A DNA stretch of 5,969 nucleotides. It comes from Candidatus Zixiibacteriota bacterium. GTDB lineage: Bacteria > Zixibacteria > MSB-5A5 > GN15 > JAAZOE01. The stretch is from assembly GCA_030588275.1 (NCBI GenBank), contig JAUUYJ010000163.1:1-5969 (forward strand), written 5' to 3'. The notes beneath the pieces are model-generated. The model worked only from the letters and a program-made list of their open reading frames with translations, was not told the origin of the DNA and searched no databases. This document shows positions 1 through 5,906 of the stretch, piece by piece. The stretch's first letter is position 1. Every line of letters starts with the position of its first letter. The translations under genes were made by a program, and so were the position numbers.

Positions 1-1
1 A

Positions 2-427
2 ATATTTATCCTGGGTGTCAAAAAAGCGTTCCATTCGGTTAATGGGGGACTGCATTATTTCCCTGGCCGCTACGAAGGAAAGCGGATGGGTTTTGCCTTC
101 GACTTTATTGATGATTGGGGATATCTGGTCGGATACAAGGGCCTGTTTGCCAGATCAATTACCCATGGACGAAAGTGGGAAGAGGTCGATCTGGGCATTA
201 CCAAAGACCTTTACGATATCGACATGTATGACAAAGATGCCGGCATTGCGGTTGGTCAGGGAGGCATGGTCGTTTATTTTATGAACGAGGGTGACCGCTT
301 TACGGTGGAAAACTGCGGGTTTGAAATCGACCTGAAAACGGTGGCCGTTACCGATAGCAAAATTTTTATAGCCGGTAAAAAAGGACATCTGCTCGTCAAA
401 GAACGGTTTCCAAAGTCTAAGGAATAG
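2..427 (+). CDS. C-terminal part of a Ycf48/BNR-like beta-propeller protein (5' truncated by window edge)
   Basis: The reading frame is open from base 2 to a TAG at 425-427, giving 141 residues with no stop, so the gene begins outside the window. The ATG at 86 is internal to this frame and is not preceded by a good ribosome binding site. Visible is a 41-residue repeat: a unit beginning WGYLVGYKGL and continuing to RKWEEVDLG is matched 41 residues later by AGIAVGQGGM and DRFTVENCG, then by a third partial unit IFIAGKKGHLLVKE. Such G-x-G turns followed by a 'dgG..W' strand are typical of blades in Ycf48-like, BNR and sialidase-type propellers. These proteins often act as photosystem or envelope assembly factors or as secreted repeat proteins, but here the function is unknown because the N-terminus and any signal peptide are missing. 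It lies 79 nt upstream of the next + strand gene and could be co-transcribed with it. The fold call is fairly good; no function is claimed. Confidence 0.75.
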   Translation: MFILGVKKAFHSVNGGLHYFPGRYEGKRMGFAFDFIDDWGYLVGYKGLFARSITHGRKWEEVDLGITKDLYDIDMYDKDAGIAVGQGGMVVYFMNEGDRFTVENCGFEIDLKTVAVTDSKIFIAGKKGHLLVKERFPKSKE

Positions 428-462
428 CAAGAGAAATTGGAATTATCTAGAAGTTCAGATCG

Positions 463-509
463 CACCTCTCAGCGGGCCAAGGACCAACGAAGGAAAGTGA
501 GGAGAGGTG
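463..509 (+). promoter_or_regulatory. Inverted repeat covering the ribosome binding site and GTG start of the next gene
   Basis: CACCTCTC at 463-470 is the exact reverse complement of GAGAGGTG at 502-509. The 3' arm contains the end of the purine-rich Shine-Dalgarno-like run (GAGGAGAG, 499-506) and the GTG start codon itself (507-509). Folded in RNA, this 8-bp stem with a 31-nt loop would hide both elements. That it regulates translation is inference; the pairing is directly visible. Confidence 0.4.
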
Positions 510-869
510 GTAAAAAATAAAAACAAAATCCTAAAATGGATACTGACAACCACAGTTGCACTCATTGTGATAGTTCTTGTGGGGGGTATGATTACTATGC
601 GCTTAATGTCAGATCATTATCGCGAATTGTTTTCCCAAATTCATCCTGGAATGACAAAAAATCAGATAAAAGAAATTGTTGGTGATCCGATAGAAGTCGG
701 CAGATCCATACATAACCACGTTGTGTATTATTACAAAGTACCTTCGTGGTTTTCAGAGAGCCCTACGTGCTATTTTGGGGAAGGGGACAGTGTCTTGGTA
801 AGATTCTCATGGGATGCGATTGATGTTGATACTTCTCTGGTCATAGATAGCACCAAAGATAGACATTGA
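507..869 (+). CDS. Small single-pass membrane protein with a BamE/SmpA-like domain
   Basis: This 120-residue protein starts at GTG 507. An in-frame TGA at 498-500 rules out any earlier start, and starting later would cut into the membrane helix. The N-terminus is lysine-rich (K3, K5, K7, K10), followed by a hydrophobic helix at about residues 11-30, so the rest should lie outside the cytoplasm. No lipobox cysteine follows the helix, so it looks like an uncleaved anchor rather than a lipoprotein. Residues 44-64 (QIHPGMTKNQIKEIVGDP) carry the 'I..GMT..qv..ilGdP' signature of the BamE/SmpA/OmlA-like fold, with H46-P-G-M-T50 and G59-D-P61. In that superfamily the domain mediates protein contacts, as BamE does in the outer-membrane insertion machine and as beta-lactamase inhibitor-like relatives do. 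The usual lipoprotein signal is missing, so it is probably not BamE itself. The gene looks more AT-rich than its neighbours. Shine-Dalgarno spacing is poor (GAGGAG ends 2 nt before the start). Confidence 0.65.
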   Translation: MVKNKNKILKWILTTTVALIVIVLVGGMITMRLMSDHYRELFSQIHPGMTKNQIKEIVGDPIEVGRSIHNHVVYYYKVPSWFSESPTCYFGEGDSVLVRFSWDAIDVDTSLVIDSTKDRH

Positions 870-921
870 TCCGTAAGTTTTCCCCGAAAAAAAATATAGA
901 CTGTTAATGTATGAATTTACG

Positions 922-950
922 AAAAGGGAAGCCTGATGGCTTCCCTTTTT
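922..950. terminator. Bidirectional intrinsic terminator between convergent genes
   Basis: AAAAGGGAAGCC (922-933) pairs perfectly with GGCTTCCCTTTT (938-949) around a TGAT loop, a 12-bp stem. On the + strand the stem ends in a run of five T; on the - strand it ends in four T. It lies 52 nt after the stop of the BamE-like gene and 21 nt beyond the stop of rng, which converge on it, so it probably serves both. Confidence 0.88.
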
Positions 951-970
951 ACGCAGACTTCGATCTTAGA

Positions 971-2503
971 TCAGGTGGCGTGAATCTTGTACAGATCCGC
1001 ACCGGAATCCATATCGGTTACCAAAAATTCCTGGGCCGAAATGGTTGTATCCCGAACCAGGTTGATATGAAAACGATGCGTAGTAGCCAATCGGGAAATC
1101 CGATTAACACCACCATTCGTAATATATTCAGCCAGATCAGGATTGACGATCAGATTGAACTTGGTATTCTTCCCGGCCGTTTTGGCCCGCAAAAACCACC
1201 TTTCTACCTTGGTCGCCATCGTATCCTTAGACAGAACCCGGCCAAAACCATCACAGTACTTACACGGTTCTGACAAGGCGGTGATCAGGGAGGGGCGCAC
1301 CCTTTCCCGAGTCATCTCAATTAGTCCAAAATCGGAAACGGGTGATATGGCCCGTTTGGCCCGATCATGTTTAAAACAACTGGAAAACTCGTTATAAAGT
1401 TTCCGCCTGTTTTCATAACGATACATGTCAATAAAGTCAATAACGATCAGCCCGCCAATATCTCTTAGACGAATCTGTCGAGCCGCTTCCCGAGCCGCCT
1501 CCAGATTAGTTCTCAGAATTGTCGTTTCCTGATCTTTTCGGCCCACAAAGCGACCGGTATTAACATCAATTGTCACCATCGCCTCGGTCTGATCAATAAT
1601 CAGGTATGAACCTTTTTTGATCCAGACACGGCGATCCATCGTTTTTTCAAGCTCCGCTTCGACGTTGTAATGGTCAAAAATCGGCATCTTGTCTTTGTAC
1701 AGATGGACGCGCCCTTTCAGAGATGGGGCAACTTCCCGAACAAACGCCATTATTTCACGATAGACCGTTCGATTATCAACGATGAGGCTATCGACATCAT
1801 CGGAATAAATATCGCGGATGAGACCGCTGATCATTCCCATCTCCTGATGCAACAGAGCCGGCGGCTCCAATTTGTCGGCTCGCTTTTTTAAAGGAACCCA
1901 AAATTTCAAAAGCCTTTTAATGTCAGCTTTAAAATCGGACTCGTCACGCCCTTCCGCTTCGGTTCGGATAATGAAACCAAACCCTTCCGGTCGGTGCGTG
2001 CGAACGATGTTTCGCAACCTCTTCTTTTCACCCCAATCGGTAATCCGTTTGGAGACACGAATATGATTATCGTCAGGAACCAAGACCAGGTAACGCCCGG
2101 CGATTGATATCTCCGAGGCAACGCGTGGTCCCTTAGTCGAAATCGGTTCTTTGATAACCTGCACAAGAATATGCTGGCCTTCTTTGACAACCGTTTCGAT
2201 CCCGGCTCGACGTTCTTTTCTGATGATTTCGGCTGGTGCCTCTTCATCATCATCAACATCGTATTGCGAATCACCTTCTTGCCCGATATCGGAGGAATGC
2301 AAAAATGCAGCTTTCTCCATACCAATATCAACAAAGGCGGCCTGCATTCCGGGCAGAACCGCTTTAATTTTTCCCTTGTAAATATTTCCGACCATTCTCT
2401 TCTCGTCGGCTCCCTTAACTAAGAGTTCGACCAGTTTATCATTTTCGAGAACGGCTACACGGGTTTCGTGCTGAGTAGAATTTATTATGATTTCTTTTTT
2501 CAT
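971..2503 (-). CDS. rng: Ribonuclease G (RNase E/G family endoribonuclease)
   Basis: This 510-residue protein, slightly longer than the roughly 490 residues of E. coli RNase G, is a cytoplasmic endoribonuclease that cuts single-stranded A/U-rich RNA, matures rRNA 5' ends and takes part in mRNA decay. The N-terminal part has the RNase E/G start and an S1 domain (about 37-135: GNIYKGKIKAVLPGMQAAFVDIG, residues 39-61) with an acidic loop near 78-92. The 5'-monophosphate sensor is represented by R180-T181 in GFIIRT. The DNase I-like catalytic core contains TIDVNTGRFVG with D313 and GGLIVIDFIDM with D356, matching the two magnesium-binding aspartates of RNase E (D303, D346). The zinc-link is C414-K-Y-C417. 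There is no long C-terminal degradosome scaffold, which favours RNase G over RNase E. Its ATG overlaps the fmt stop as ATGA, and a near-perfect Shine-Dalgarno lies inside the end of fmt, so its translation is likely coupled. It is the last gene of the operon, ending just before a terminator. Confidence 0.97.
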   Translation of the reverse strand: MKKEIIINSTQHETRVAVLENDKLVELLVKGADEKRMVGNIYKGKIKAVLPGMQAAFVDIGMEKAAFLHSSDIGQEGDSQYDVDDDEEAPAEIIRKERRAGIETVVKEGQHILVQVIKEPISTKGPRVASEISIAGRYLVLVPDDNHIRVSKRITDWGEKKRLRNIVRTHRPEGFGFIIRTEAEGRDESDFKADIKRLLKFWVPLKKRADKLEPPALLHQEMGMISGLIRDIYSDDVDSLIVDNRTVYREIMAFVREVAPSLKGRVHLYKDKMPIFDHYNVEAELEKTMDRRVWIKKGSYLIIDQTEAMVTIDVNTGRFVGRKDQETTILRTNLEAAREAARQIRLRDIGGLIVIDFIDMYRYENRRKLYNEFSSCFKHDRAKRAISPVSDFGLIEMTRERVRPSLITALSEPCKYCDGFGRVLSKDTMATKVERWFLRAKTAGKNTKFNLIVNPDLAEYITNGGVNRISRLATTHRFHINLVRDTTISAQEFLVTDMDSGADLYKIHAT

Positions 2504-3453
2504 TTTTTCACCTCCTTTCTACCTGAAATCATTTTTTCTCCGGCTACCTTGGGATGGCCATTCAAATAGGCCTCAGACGAAAGCGTCTTTTTCCCTTCCG
2601 GTTTCAGCCGGGTAACTAAAATTGGTTTACCACCGGTCCCTACATACATCTTCTTACCGGCGGTATATATTTGTCCCGGTTCCAACGGCAGCAGGTCAAG
2701 ACCATAGTCGATTTGGGAACCAAGAATTTTTATCTTTCTATCTTTGAGAAAACTGTACGCCCCCGGTTTTTCAGAAAAAGCTCTGATCCGGTTGTGGATT
2801 TTGTCTTCAGATTGATCCCAATCTATCAGACCATCAATCGAGCTGATTTTGGGAGCGGGTGATGCTAAGGAACTGTCCTGGACTTTCGGTTTAAAATCTG
2901 ATTGGCCGATCAGATCGAGTGACTTTAGAAGAAGCGATCCAGCCATTTTAGACAGGCGATCATACATCCTGCTGTAATTTTCATCCGGCTCAATCTCAGT
3001 TTCTATCTGGTCAATTAGATCACCGGTATCAACCTTTGCATTCAGGAAAAATGAGGTCAACCCGGTTTTGGTCTCCCCGTTTAAAAGAGCATGATTGATC
3101 GGTGCCGCCCCTCGATATCTGGGTAACAGCGATGCATGGATATTGATTGAGCCGTTCTTGGGAAGCTCGAATATTTTTCGTGGAAGGATACGAAAGGCAA
3201 CGACCACAATCAGGTCGGGGCACAACTCAGATATCTGATGACGAAAGTCGTCAGATCTAAGCGACTCCGGTTGCAAAATCGGCGCACCAAGCTCTACGGC
3301 CAATTTTTTGACAGGTGTAGCCTGAAGCTTACGGCCTCGCCCGGACGGTTTATCGCACCCGGTCACAACCGCCGTCAGATTATGCTCAGAATCGGCCAGC
3401 ACCTTAAGAGAAGCGCAGGCAAACTCCGGCGTTCCCATAAAAACTACATTCAT
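2500..3453 (-). CDS. fmt: Methionyl-tRNA formyltransferase
   Basis: This 317-residue protein, close to the usual 310-315, transfers the formyl group from 10-formyltetrahydrofolate to Met-tRNA(fMet), preparing the initiator tRNA in the cytoplasm. The N-terminal Rossmann-type domain (about 1-185) starts MNVVFMGTPEF. The tRNA-acceptor loop is DKPSGRGRKL (34-43), with R39 at the position of the important loop arginine of E. coli. The catalytic triad is visible as N104 and H106 in INIHASLLPRYRG (the family signature SLLPRYRG at 108-115) and D142 in VDTGDL. The C-terminal OB-fold domain spans about 203-300 (from LIDWDQSEDKIHNRIRAF). VAFRILP replaces the commoner VAYGxILP before the active site, a variant I associate with Bacteroidetes-like relatives. 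The gene follows def by 31 nt, the standard pairing, and overlaps rng by 4 nt. No clear Shine-Dalgarno precedes its ATG, so it may rely on coupling with def. Confidence 0.97.
   Translation of the reverse strand: MNVVFMGTPEFACASLKVLADSEHNLTAVVTGCDKPSGRGRKLQATPVKKLAVELGAPILQPESLRSDDFRHQISELCPDLIVVVAFRILPRKIFELPKNGSINIHASLLPRYRGAAPINHALLNGETKTGLTSFFLNAKVDTGDLIDQIETEIEPDENYSRMYDRLSKMAGSLLLKSLDLIGQSDFKPKVQDSSLASPAPKISSIDGLIDWDQSEDKIHNRIRAFSEKPGAYSFLKDRKIKILGSQIDYGLDLLPLEPGQIYTAGKKMYVGTGGKPILVTRLKPEGKKTLSSEAYLNGHPKVAGEKMISGRKEVKK
2508..2517 (-). promoter_or_regulatory. Strong Shine-Dalgarno of rng, embedded in the last codons of fmt
   Basis: Read on the - strand, this is AAGGAGGTGA, complementary to almost the whole anti-Shine-Dalgarno tail of 16S rRNA. 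AGGAGG ends 7 nt before the rng ATG (2503-2501). The same bases encode the final fmt residues K-E-V-K-K, so a coding constraint and a ribosome binding site share this sequence. Confidence 0.93.
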
Positions 3454-3484
3454 TTAGTTGTTGGCAAAGCAGACAAGCGATTGT

Positions 3485-3991
3485 TTAAGCAGATTTGGCC
3501 AATCTTTTTAGTTTGCCTTCGACCATCGTGCGACTAATTGTCGAAAAATGATCGATGAATAGGACGCCATCTAAATGGTCGTACTCATGTTGGATGGCTC
3601 GGGCCAGTAGCCCCTCAGCCTCCATGACAAACTCTTTTCCGGTAAGATCCAGGGCTTTAACTTTGACCCACTCGGGTCGGATGAGGTTTTGGTAAATTCC
3701 GGGAAATGACAGGCAACCTTCTTCGTATTCAACCATTCCGCTGGATTCGATAATCTCCGGGTTTACAAAAACTCTCACTTCGGCAGTTATATCAACCGCC
3801 GACAGATCAACAATAAATACTCTTTTTGCCACACCGATCTGCGGGGCGGCCAAACCAAGTCCTCTGGCATCTTTAAGGGTGTCAATCAAATCTGACACCA
3901 ACTCTTTGATCTCGGTGGTAACTTCTTCCACCGGAGGGATGTTCTCCCTCAAGACCGGATCACCATATCTGACAATCGGCTTTATCGCCAT
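3485..3991 (-). CDS. def: Peptide deformylase
   Basis: This metalloenzyme removes the formyl group from the N-terminal methionine of nascent proteins at the ribosome. All three family motifs are present in the 168-residue product: GLGLAAPQ at 44-51 (motif I, Q51), EGCLS at 91-95 (motif II, metal ligand C93) and HEYDH at 135-139 (motif III, metal ligands H135 and H139, catalytic E136). The length is typical. I chose ATG 3991-3989 because MAIKPIVRYGDPVLR is the normal beginning of the family and GGAGAGG (4000-3994) lies just before it. An in-frame TTG at 4018-4016 would add nine residues (MNNRIYGEA) and overlap yajC, but its only purine-rich stretch abuts the start. With the chosen start the gap to yajC is 19 nt. 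Placement beside fmt reflects the shared formyl-methionine cycle. Confidence 0.97.
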   Translation of the reverse strand: MAIKPIVRYGDPVLRENIPPVEEVTTEIKELVSDLIDTLKDARGLGLAAPQIGVAKRVFIVDLSAVDITAEVRVFVNPEIIESSGMVEYEEGCLSFPGIYQNLIRPEWVKVKALDLTGKEFVMEAEGLLARAIQHEYDHLDGVLFIDHFSTISRTMVEGKLKRLAKSA

Positions 3992-4010
3992 TGCCTCTCC
4001 ATAAATCCTG

Positions 4011-4331
4011 TTATTCAACCTTCCCAGCTATGGAAGATTTCAAAAACTCAATTTTAACATTCTCGCAAACCTTGAGTACGACGATGTTCTTTTCCTCATT
4101 AATAGATGAGATAACACCATACATACCGCTTTGGGTCACGACTTTGTCACCTTTTTTTAGTTCACTTATAACTCTTTGATGCTCCTTTTGCTTTTTCTGC
4201 TGGGGCCGTATCAATAGTAGGTAAAAAATAACAAAAATCAGTAGTAACGGAACCAGCGTGCCCAGCATTTGGGTCATTCCACCTTCGCCCTGGGCTATAT
4301 TGCCGCTCATAAGTATTAAATCACTCAACAT
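4011..4331 (-). CDS. yajC: YajC-type preprotein translocase accessory subunit
   Basis: This 106-residue protein is of typical YajC length. YajC is a small inner-membrane protein that associates with SecDF and the SecYEG translocon and also contacts multidrug efflux pumps in E. coli. A single hydrophobic helix runs at about residues 22-41 (MLGTLVPLLLIFVIFYLLLI), followed immediately by the family hallmark RPQQKKQKEHQ (42-52). The soluble part includes GDKVVTQSGMYG (61-72), the conserved cytoplasmic segment. Two glycine-containing residues before the helix make the short extracytoplasmic N-terminus. ATG 4331 is preceded by AAGGAG (4340-4335), only 3 nt away; the next ATG (4310) has no ribosome binding site. 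It is the first gene of the cluster leading to def, fmt and rng. secD and secF, which often neighbour yajC, are not in the window. Confidence 0.94.
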   Translation of the reverse strand: MLSDLILMSGNIAQGEGGMTQMLGTLVPLLLIFVIFYLLLIRPQQKKQKEHQRVISELKKGDKVVTQSGMYGVISSINEEKNIVVLKVCENVKIEFLKSSIAGKVE

Positions 4332-4346
4332 CTTCTCCTTTACCGT

Positions 4347-4379
4347 ATCGGCAGGTATGGGATTTTTACCATACCCGAT
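4347..4379 (-). ncRNA. Leader hairpin upstream of yajC (candidate cis-regulatory structure)
   Basis: On the transcript from the - strand, ATCGG (4379-4375) pairs with CCGAT (4351-4347) and GTATGG (4374-4369) pairs with CCATAC (4360-4355). This gives 11 base pairs with a 3-nt bulge (4354-4352) and an 8-nt loop. It is not followed by a T-run, so it is not a terminator. It ends 6 nt before the yajC Shine-Dalgarno. Possible roles are transcript protection at the 5' end, translational control of the operon, or a processing site; none is demonstrated. Confidence 0.4.
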
Positions 4380-4395
4380 CCACTTCTATAACCGC

Positions 4396-4424
4396 AAAAT
4401 ATGGTAAAAGTTTATCAAAGGCAA
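4396..4424 (-). promoter_or_regulatory. Candidate sigma70-type promoter of the yajC-def-fmt-rng operon
   Basis: Reading the - strand, TTGCCT (4424-4419) and TATTTT (4401-4396) are separated by exactly 17 nt, each matching 4 of 6 consensus positions. Transcription would begin near 4389 and give a leader of roughly 58 nt that carries the hairpin at 4347-4379. The region is AT-rich, so chance matches are likely; a weaker alternative (TTGGTT/TAAACT) lies a little upstream. Confidence 0.3.
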
Positions 4425-4464
4425 ACACTTTAACCAAAACAATATCCAGCTAAATAACACAACC

Positions 4465-4479
4465 GGCTGAAAGCCAGCC
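4465..4479 (-). terminator. Weak hairpin downstream of the alcohol dehydrogenase gene
   Basis: GGCTG (4465-4469) and CAGCC (4475-4479) form a 5-bp GC-rich stem with a 5-nt loop, starting 33 nt beyond the dehydrogenase stop. On the - strand it is followed by GGTTGTGTTATTT, T-rich but interrupted. It may be an inefficient terminator, allowing some read-through into the yajC operon. Confidence 0.3.
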
Positions 4480-4512
4480 CATTACGCGAATCGGCTAATT
4501 ATTTAATCAGAT

Positions 4513-5712
4513 TCAAACCAATAATGATCTGAATATCGCGGTAATATCCTCTTTATAGAGCGGTTTAGCGTTGGCTAACTGCTTTCCATCCACGCCATAA
4601 ATCTTCAGAGCGTCATCCGCCATCAAGTCAAATTTGGAATCGTCCTCAATTCCGATGTCAGCCATCGTCAATAACCGATTGACCGATTTCAAATAATCTT
4701 TCATCGCTGTAATCCCTTTGACCGCTAACTGCTCATCGGTCTGGCCGTCTCGGTGAATATCAAACAGCTCCTCAGCCAGCATTGCATATTTACTTGGACG
4801 AGATTTATAGCTGTACTCCATCACCGCCGGCAGTAACATCGCCAATCCGCGACCATGCGAAATGTCGTAATGACCAGAGAGAGAATGTTCCAGAGCATGA
4901 ATCGGGTAAGCCCCCCCTCGACCGGAACTTATCATCCCGGAGAGCGCAATCGCCGAGGCCCAGGAAAGATTGCCACGAGCTTCGATATTATTCGGATTGG
5001 CGATAGCGAGCGATAAATTGTCCATGACCGTTTTGATAACCGACATGGCGAAGCGGTCTTGTAACGGAGTGTTTTCGACCCCGGTAAACAATCCTTCGAT
5101 CACATGGCAAATAATATCAACCCCACCGTCGGCGGTATAATCAGCCGGAACGGTTGTCGTCAAAGCCGGATCGATAATTGAAACTTTGGGGTATAACAAC
5201 GGATGAAACAGCACCGCTTTTTCGTGCGTCTCCCAATTGGTGAAAACACCACCGGCATCCGCTTCCGAACCGGTCGCCGCCAAAGTTGGGATCGCCATAA
5301 TCGGTAGAGCTTGTGTCACCGGCTTGACCGGGCTGTCGGAACCGTGCGAAATAAAATCCCAGATTGGAGCTTCTTCGAGGGCCGCTACCGCTATCGCTTT
5401 GGCCGCGTCCATCGGCGATCCGCCGCCGAGCCCAACGATAAAATCGCATTTGTTAGTCCGAGCTAATTCGCCCGCTTCGTCAACCGTCGTCGTGCGTGGA
5501 TTCGGTTCGATCTTGTCGAAGATGACAACCTCGACCCCTTCCCGCTCGAAATAATCGGTCACTTTATTGATAAAACCATGCGCCGAGGCGGACCTTTTTC
5601 CGGTAACGATCAAGGCTCGTTTACCTAACTTGGCCGCTTCGATACCGCATTGGTCTAAAGTTCCGGCTCCGAATATAATTTTGGTTGGTAAATGAAAAAC
5701 AAAATTCTGCAT
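4513..5712 (-). CDS. Iron-containing alcohol dehydrogenase (butanol-dehydrogenase-like)
   Basis: This 399-residue, full-length group III alcohol dehydrogenase interconverts alcohols and aldehydes or ketones with NAD(P)(H) in the cytoplasm. The start MQNFVFHLPTKIIFGAGTL matches the family's N-terminal strand. The dinucleotide domain has GLGGGSPMDAAKA (94-106), the GGGS pyrophosphate-binding turn, and IPTLAATGSEAD (141-152). The metal site in the helical domain reads GGVDIICHVIE with D199 and H203, then HALEHSLSG with H276, and ISHG with H286. The H276-H286 spacing of ten residues matches the BDH-like branch rather than FucO/YqhD, where it is 14. TGKRS (37-41) near the nucleotide ribose could favour NADPH, but that is a guess. 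The substrate cannot be read from sequence. Its ATG has a good Shine-Dalgarno (GAGGGAG, 5727-5721, 8 nt spacing). It is separated from yajC by 181 nt and is probably its own transcription unit. Confidence 0.95.
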   Translation of the reverse strand: MQNFVFHLPTKIIFGAGTLDQCGIEAAKLGKRALIVTGKRSASAHGFINKVTDYFEREGVEVVIFDKIEPNPRTTTVDEAGELARTNKCDFIVGLGGGSPMDAAKAIAVAALEEAPIWDFISHGSDSPVKPVTQALPIMAIPTLAATGSEADAGGVFTNWETHEKAVLFHPLLYPKVSIIDPALTTTVPADYTADGGVDIICHVIEGLFTGVENTPLQDRFAMSVIKTVMDNLSLAIANPNNIEARGNLSWASAIALSGMISSGRGGAYPIHALEHSLSGHYDISHGRGLAMLLPAVMEYSYKSRPSKYAMLAEELFDIHRDGQTDEQLAVKGITAMKDYLKSVNRLLTMADIGIEDDSKFDLMADDALKIYGVDGKQLANAKPLYKEDITAIFRSLLV

Positions 5713-5736
5713 ATTAAAAACTCCCTCGTCAGATAC

Positions 5737-5751
5737 ATAATTGTGAATTAT
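5737..5751. promoter_or_regulatory. Dyad in the alcohol dehydrogenase leader (candidate operator)
   Basis: ATAATT (5737-5742) and AATTAT (5746-5751) are perfect inverted arms around GTG. The dyad sits 25-39 nt upstream of the dehydrogenase ATG. The included TTGTGAA (5741-5747) equals one half of the Rex operator consensus, and Rex commonly controls fermentative alcohol dehydrogenases, but the second half-site is not conserved here. I see no convincing -35/-10 pair upstream, so the promoter cannot be placed. Confidence 0.25.
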
Positions 5752-5794
5752 TAAAACTATTACGAATGGAGCGGTAAATCAATTGGAAATATGG

Positions 5795-5904
5795 GGCACT
5801 CGTGCCTCTTTGATACCTACGAGTAGGTCAGGAGCCCTGTGCTCCTGACATCGGCGATGCCGTCCTAGTACATTTCTCACACCACGTTGTGGCCCACCCG
5901 GCCT
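5795..5904. repeat. Cluster of short palindromes, REP/BIME-like intergenic repeat
   Basis: Within 110 bases lie several perfect inverted repeats: GGCACTCGTGCC (5795-5806), CCTACGAGTAGG (5816-5827), a 9-bp stem GTCAGGAGC/GCTCCTGAC around CCTGT (5827-5849), CCAC/GTGG around GTT (5882-5892), and GGCC/GGCC flanking CACCC (5891-5903). The first two share a core in opposite orientation, ACTCGT and ACGAGT. No open frame on either strand explains this stretch. The density resembles dispersed repetitive extragenic palindromes, but only one copy can be seen here. It could also end transcription of a gene arriving from the right, although no T-run follows. Confidence 0.5.
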
Positions 5905-5906
5905 GG

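Noticed and set aside
911..1273. A 120-codon open frame on the + strand over the rng 3' end
   Set aside because: It begins upstream of the terminator stem and reads antisense through rng; no recognisable motifs or ribosome binding site.
2190..2275. Acidic insertion in the S1 region of RNase G considered as a novel feature
   Set aside because: E. coli RNase G, as I recall it, has a comparable charged loop at this point, so it is normal family variation.
1906..2334. A 142-codon open frame on the - strand overlapping rng
   Set aside because: It lies wholly inside rng in another frame, has no family motifs, and rng shows complete catalytic motifs across the same region.
3992..4018. Longer def start at a TTG, adding nine residues and overlapping yajC
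   Set aside because: The extra residues are not part of the family N-terminus, and the ATG at 3991 has a better placed Shine-Dalgarno.
5141..5449. Open frames of about 100 codons on both strands within the alcohol dehydrogenase gene
   Set aside because: The compositions (arginine/glycine or alanine/serine rich) are those of shadow frames, and the dehydrogenase motifs fill this stretch.
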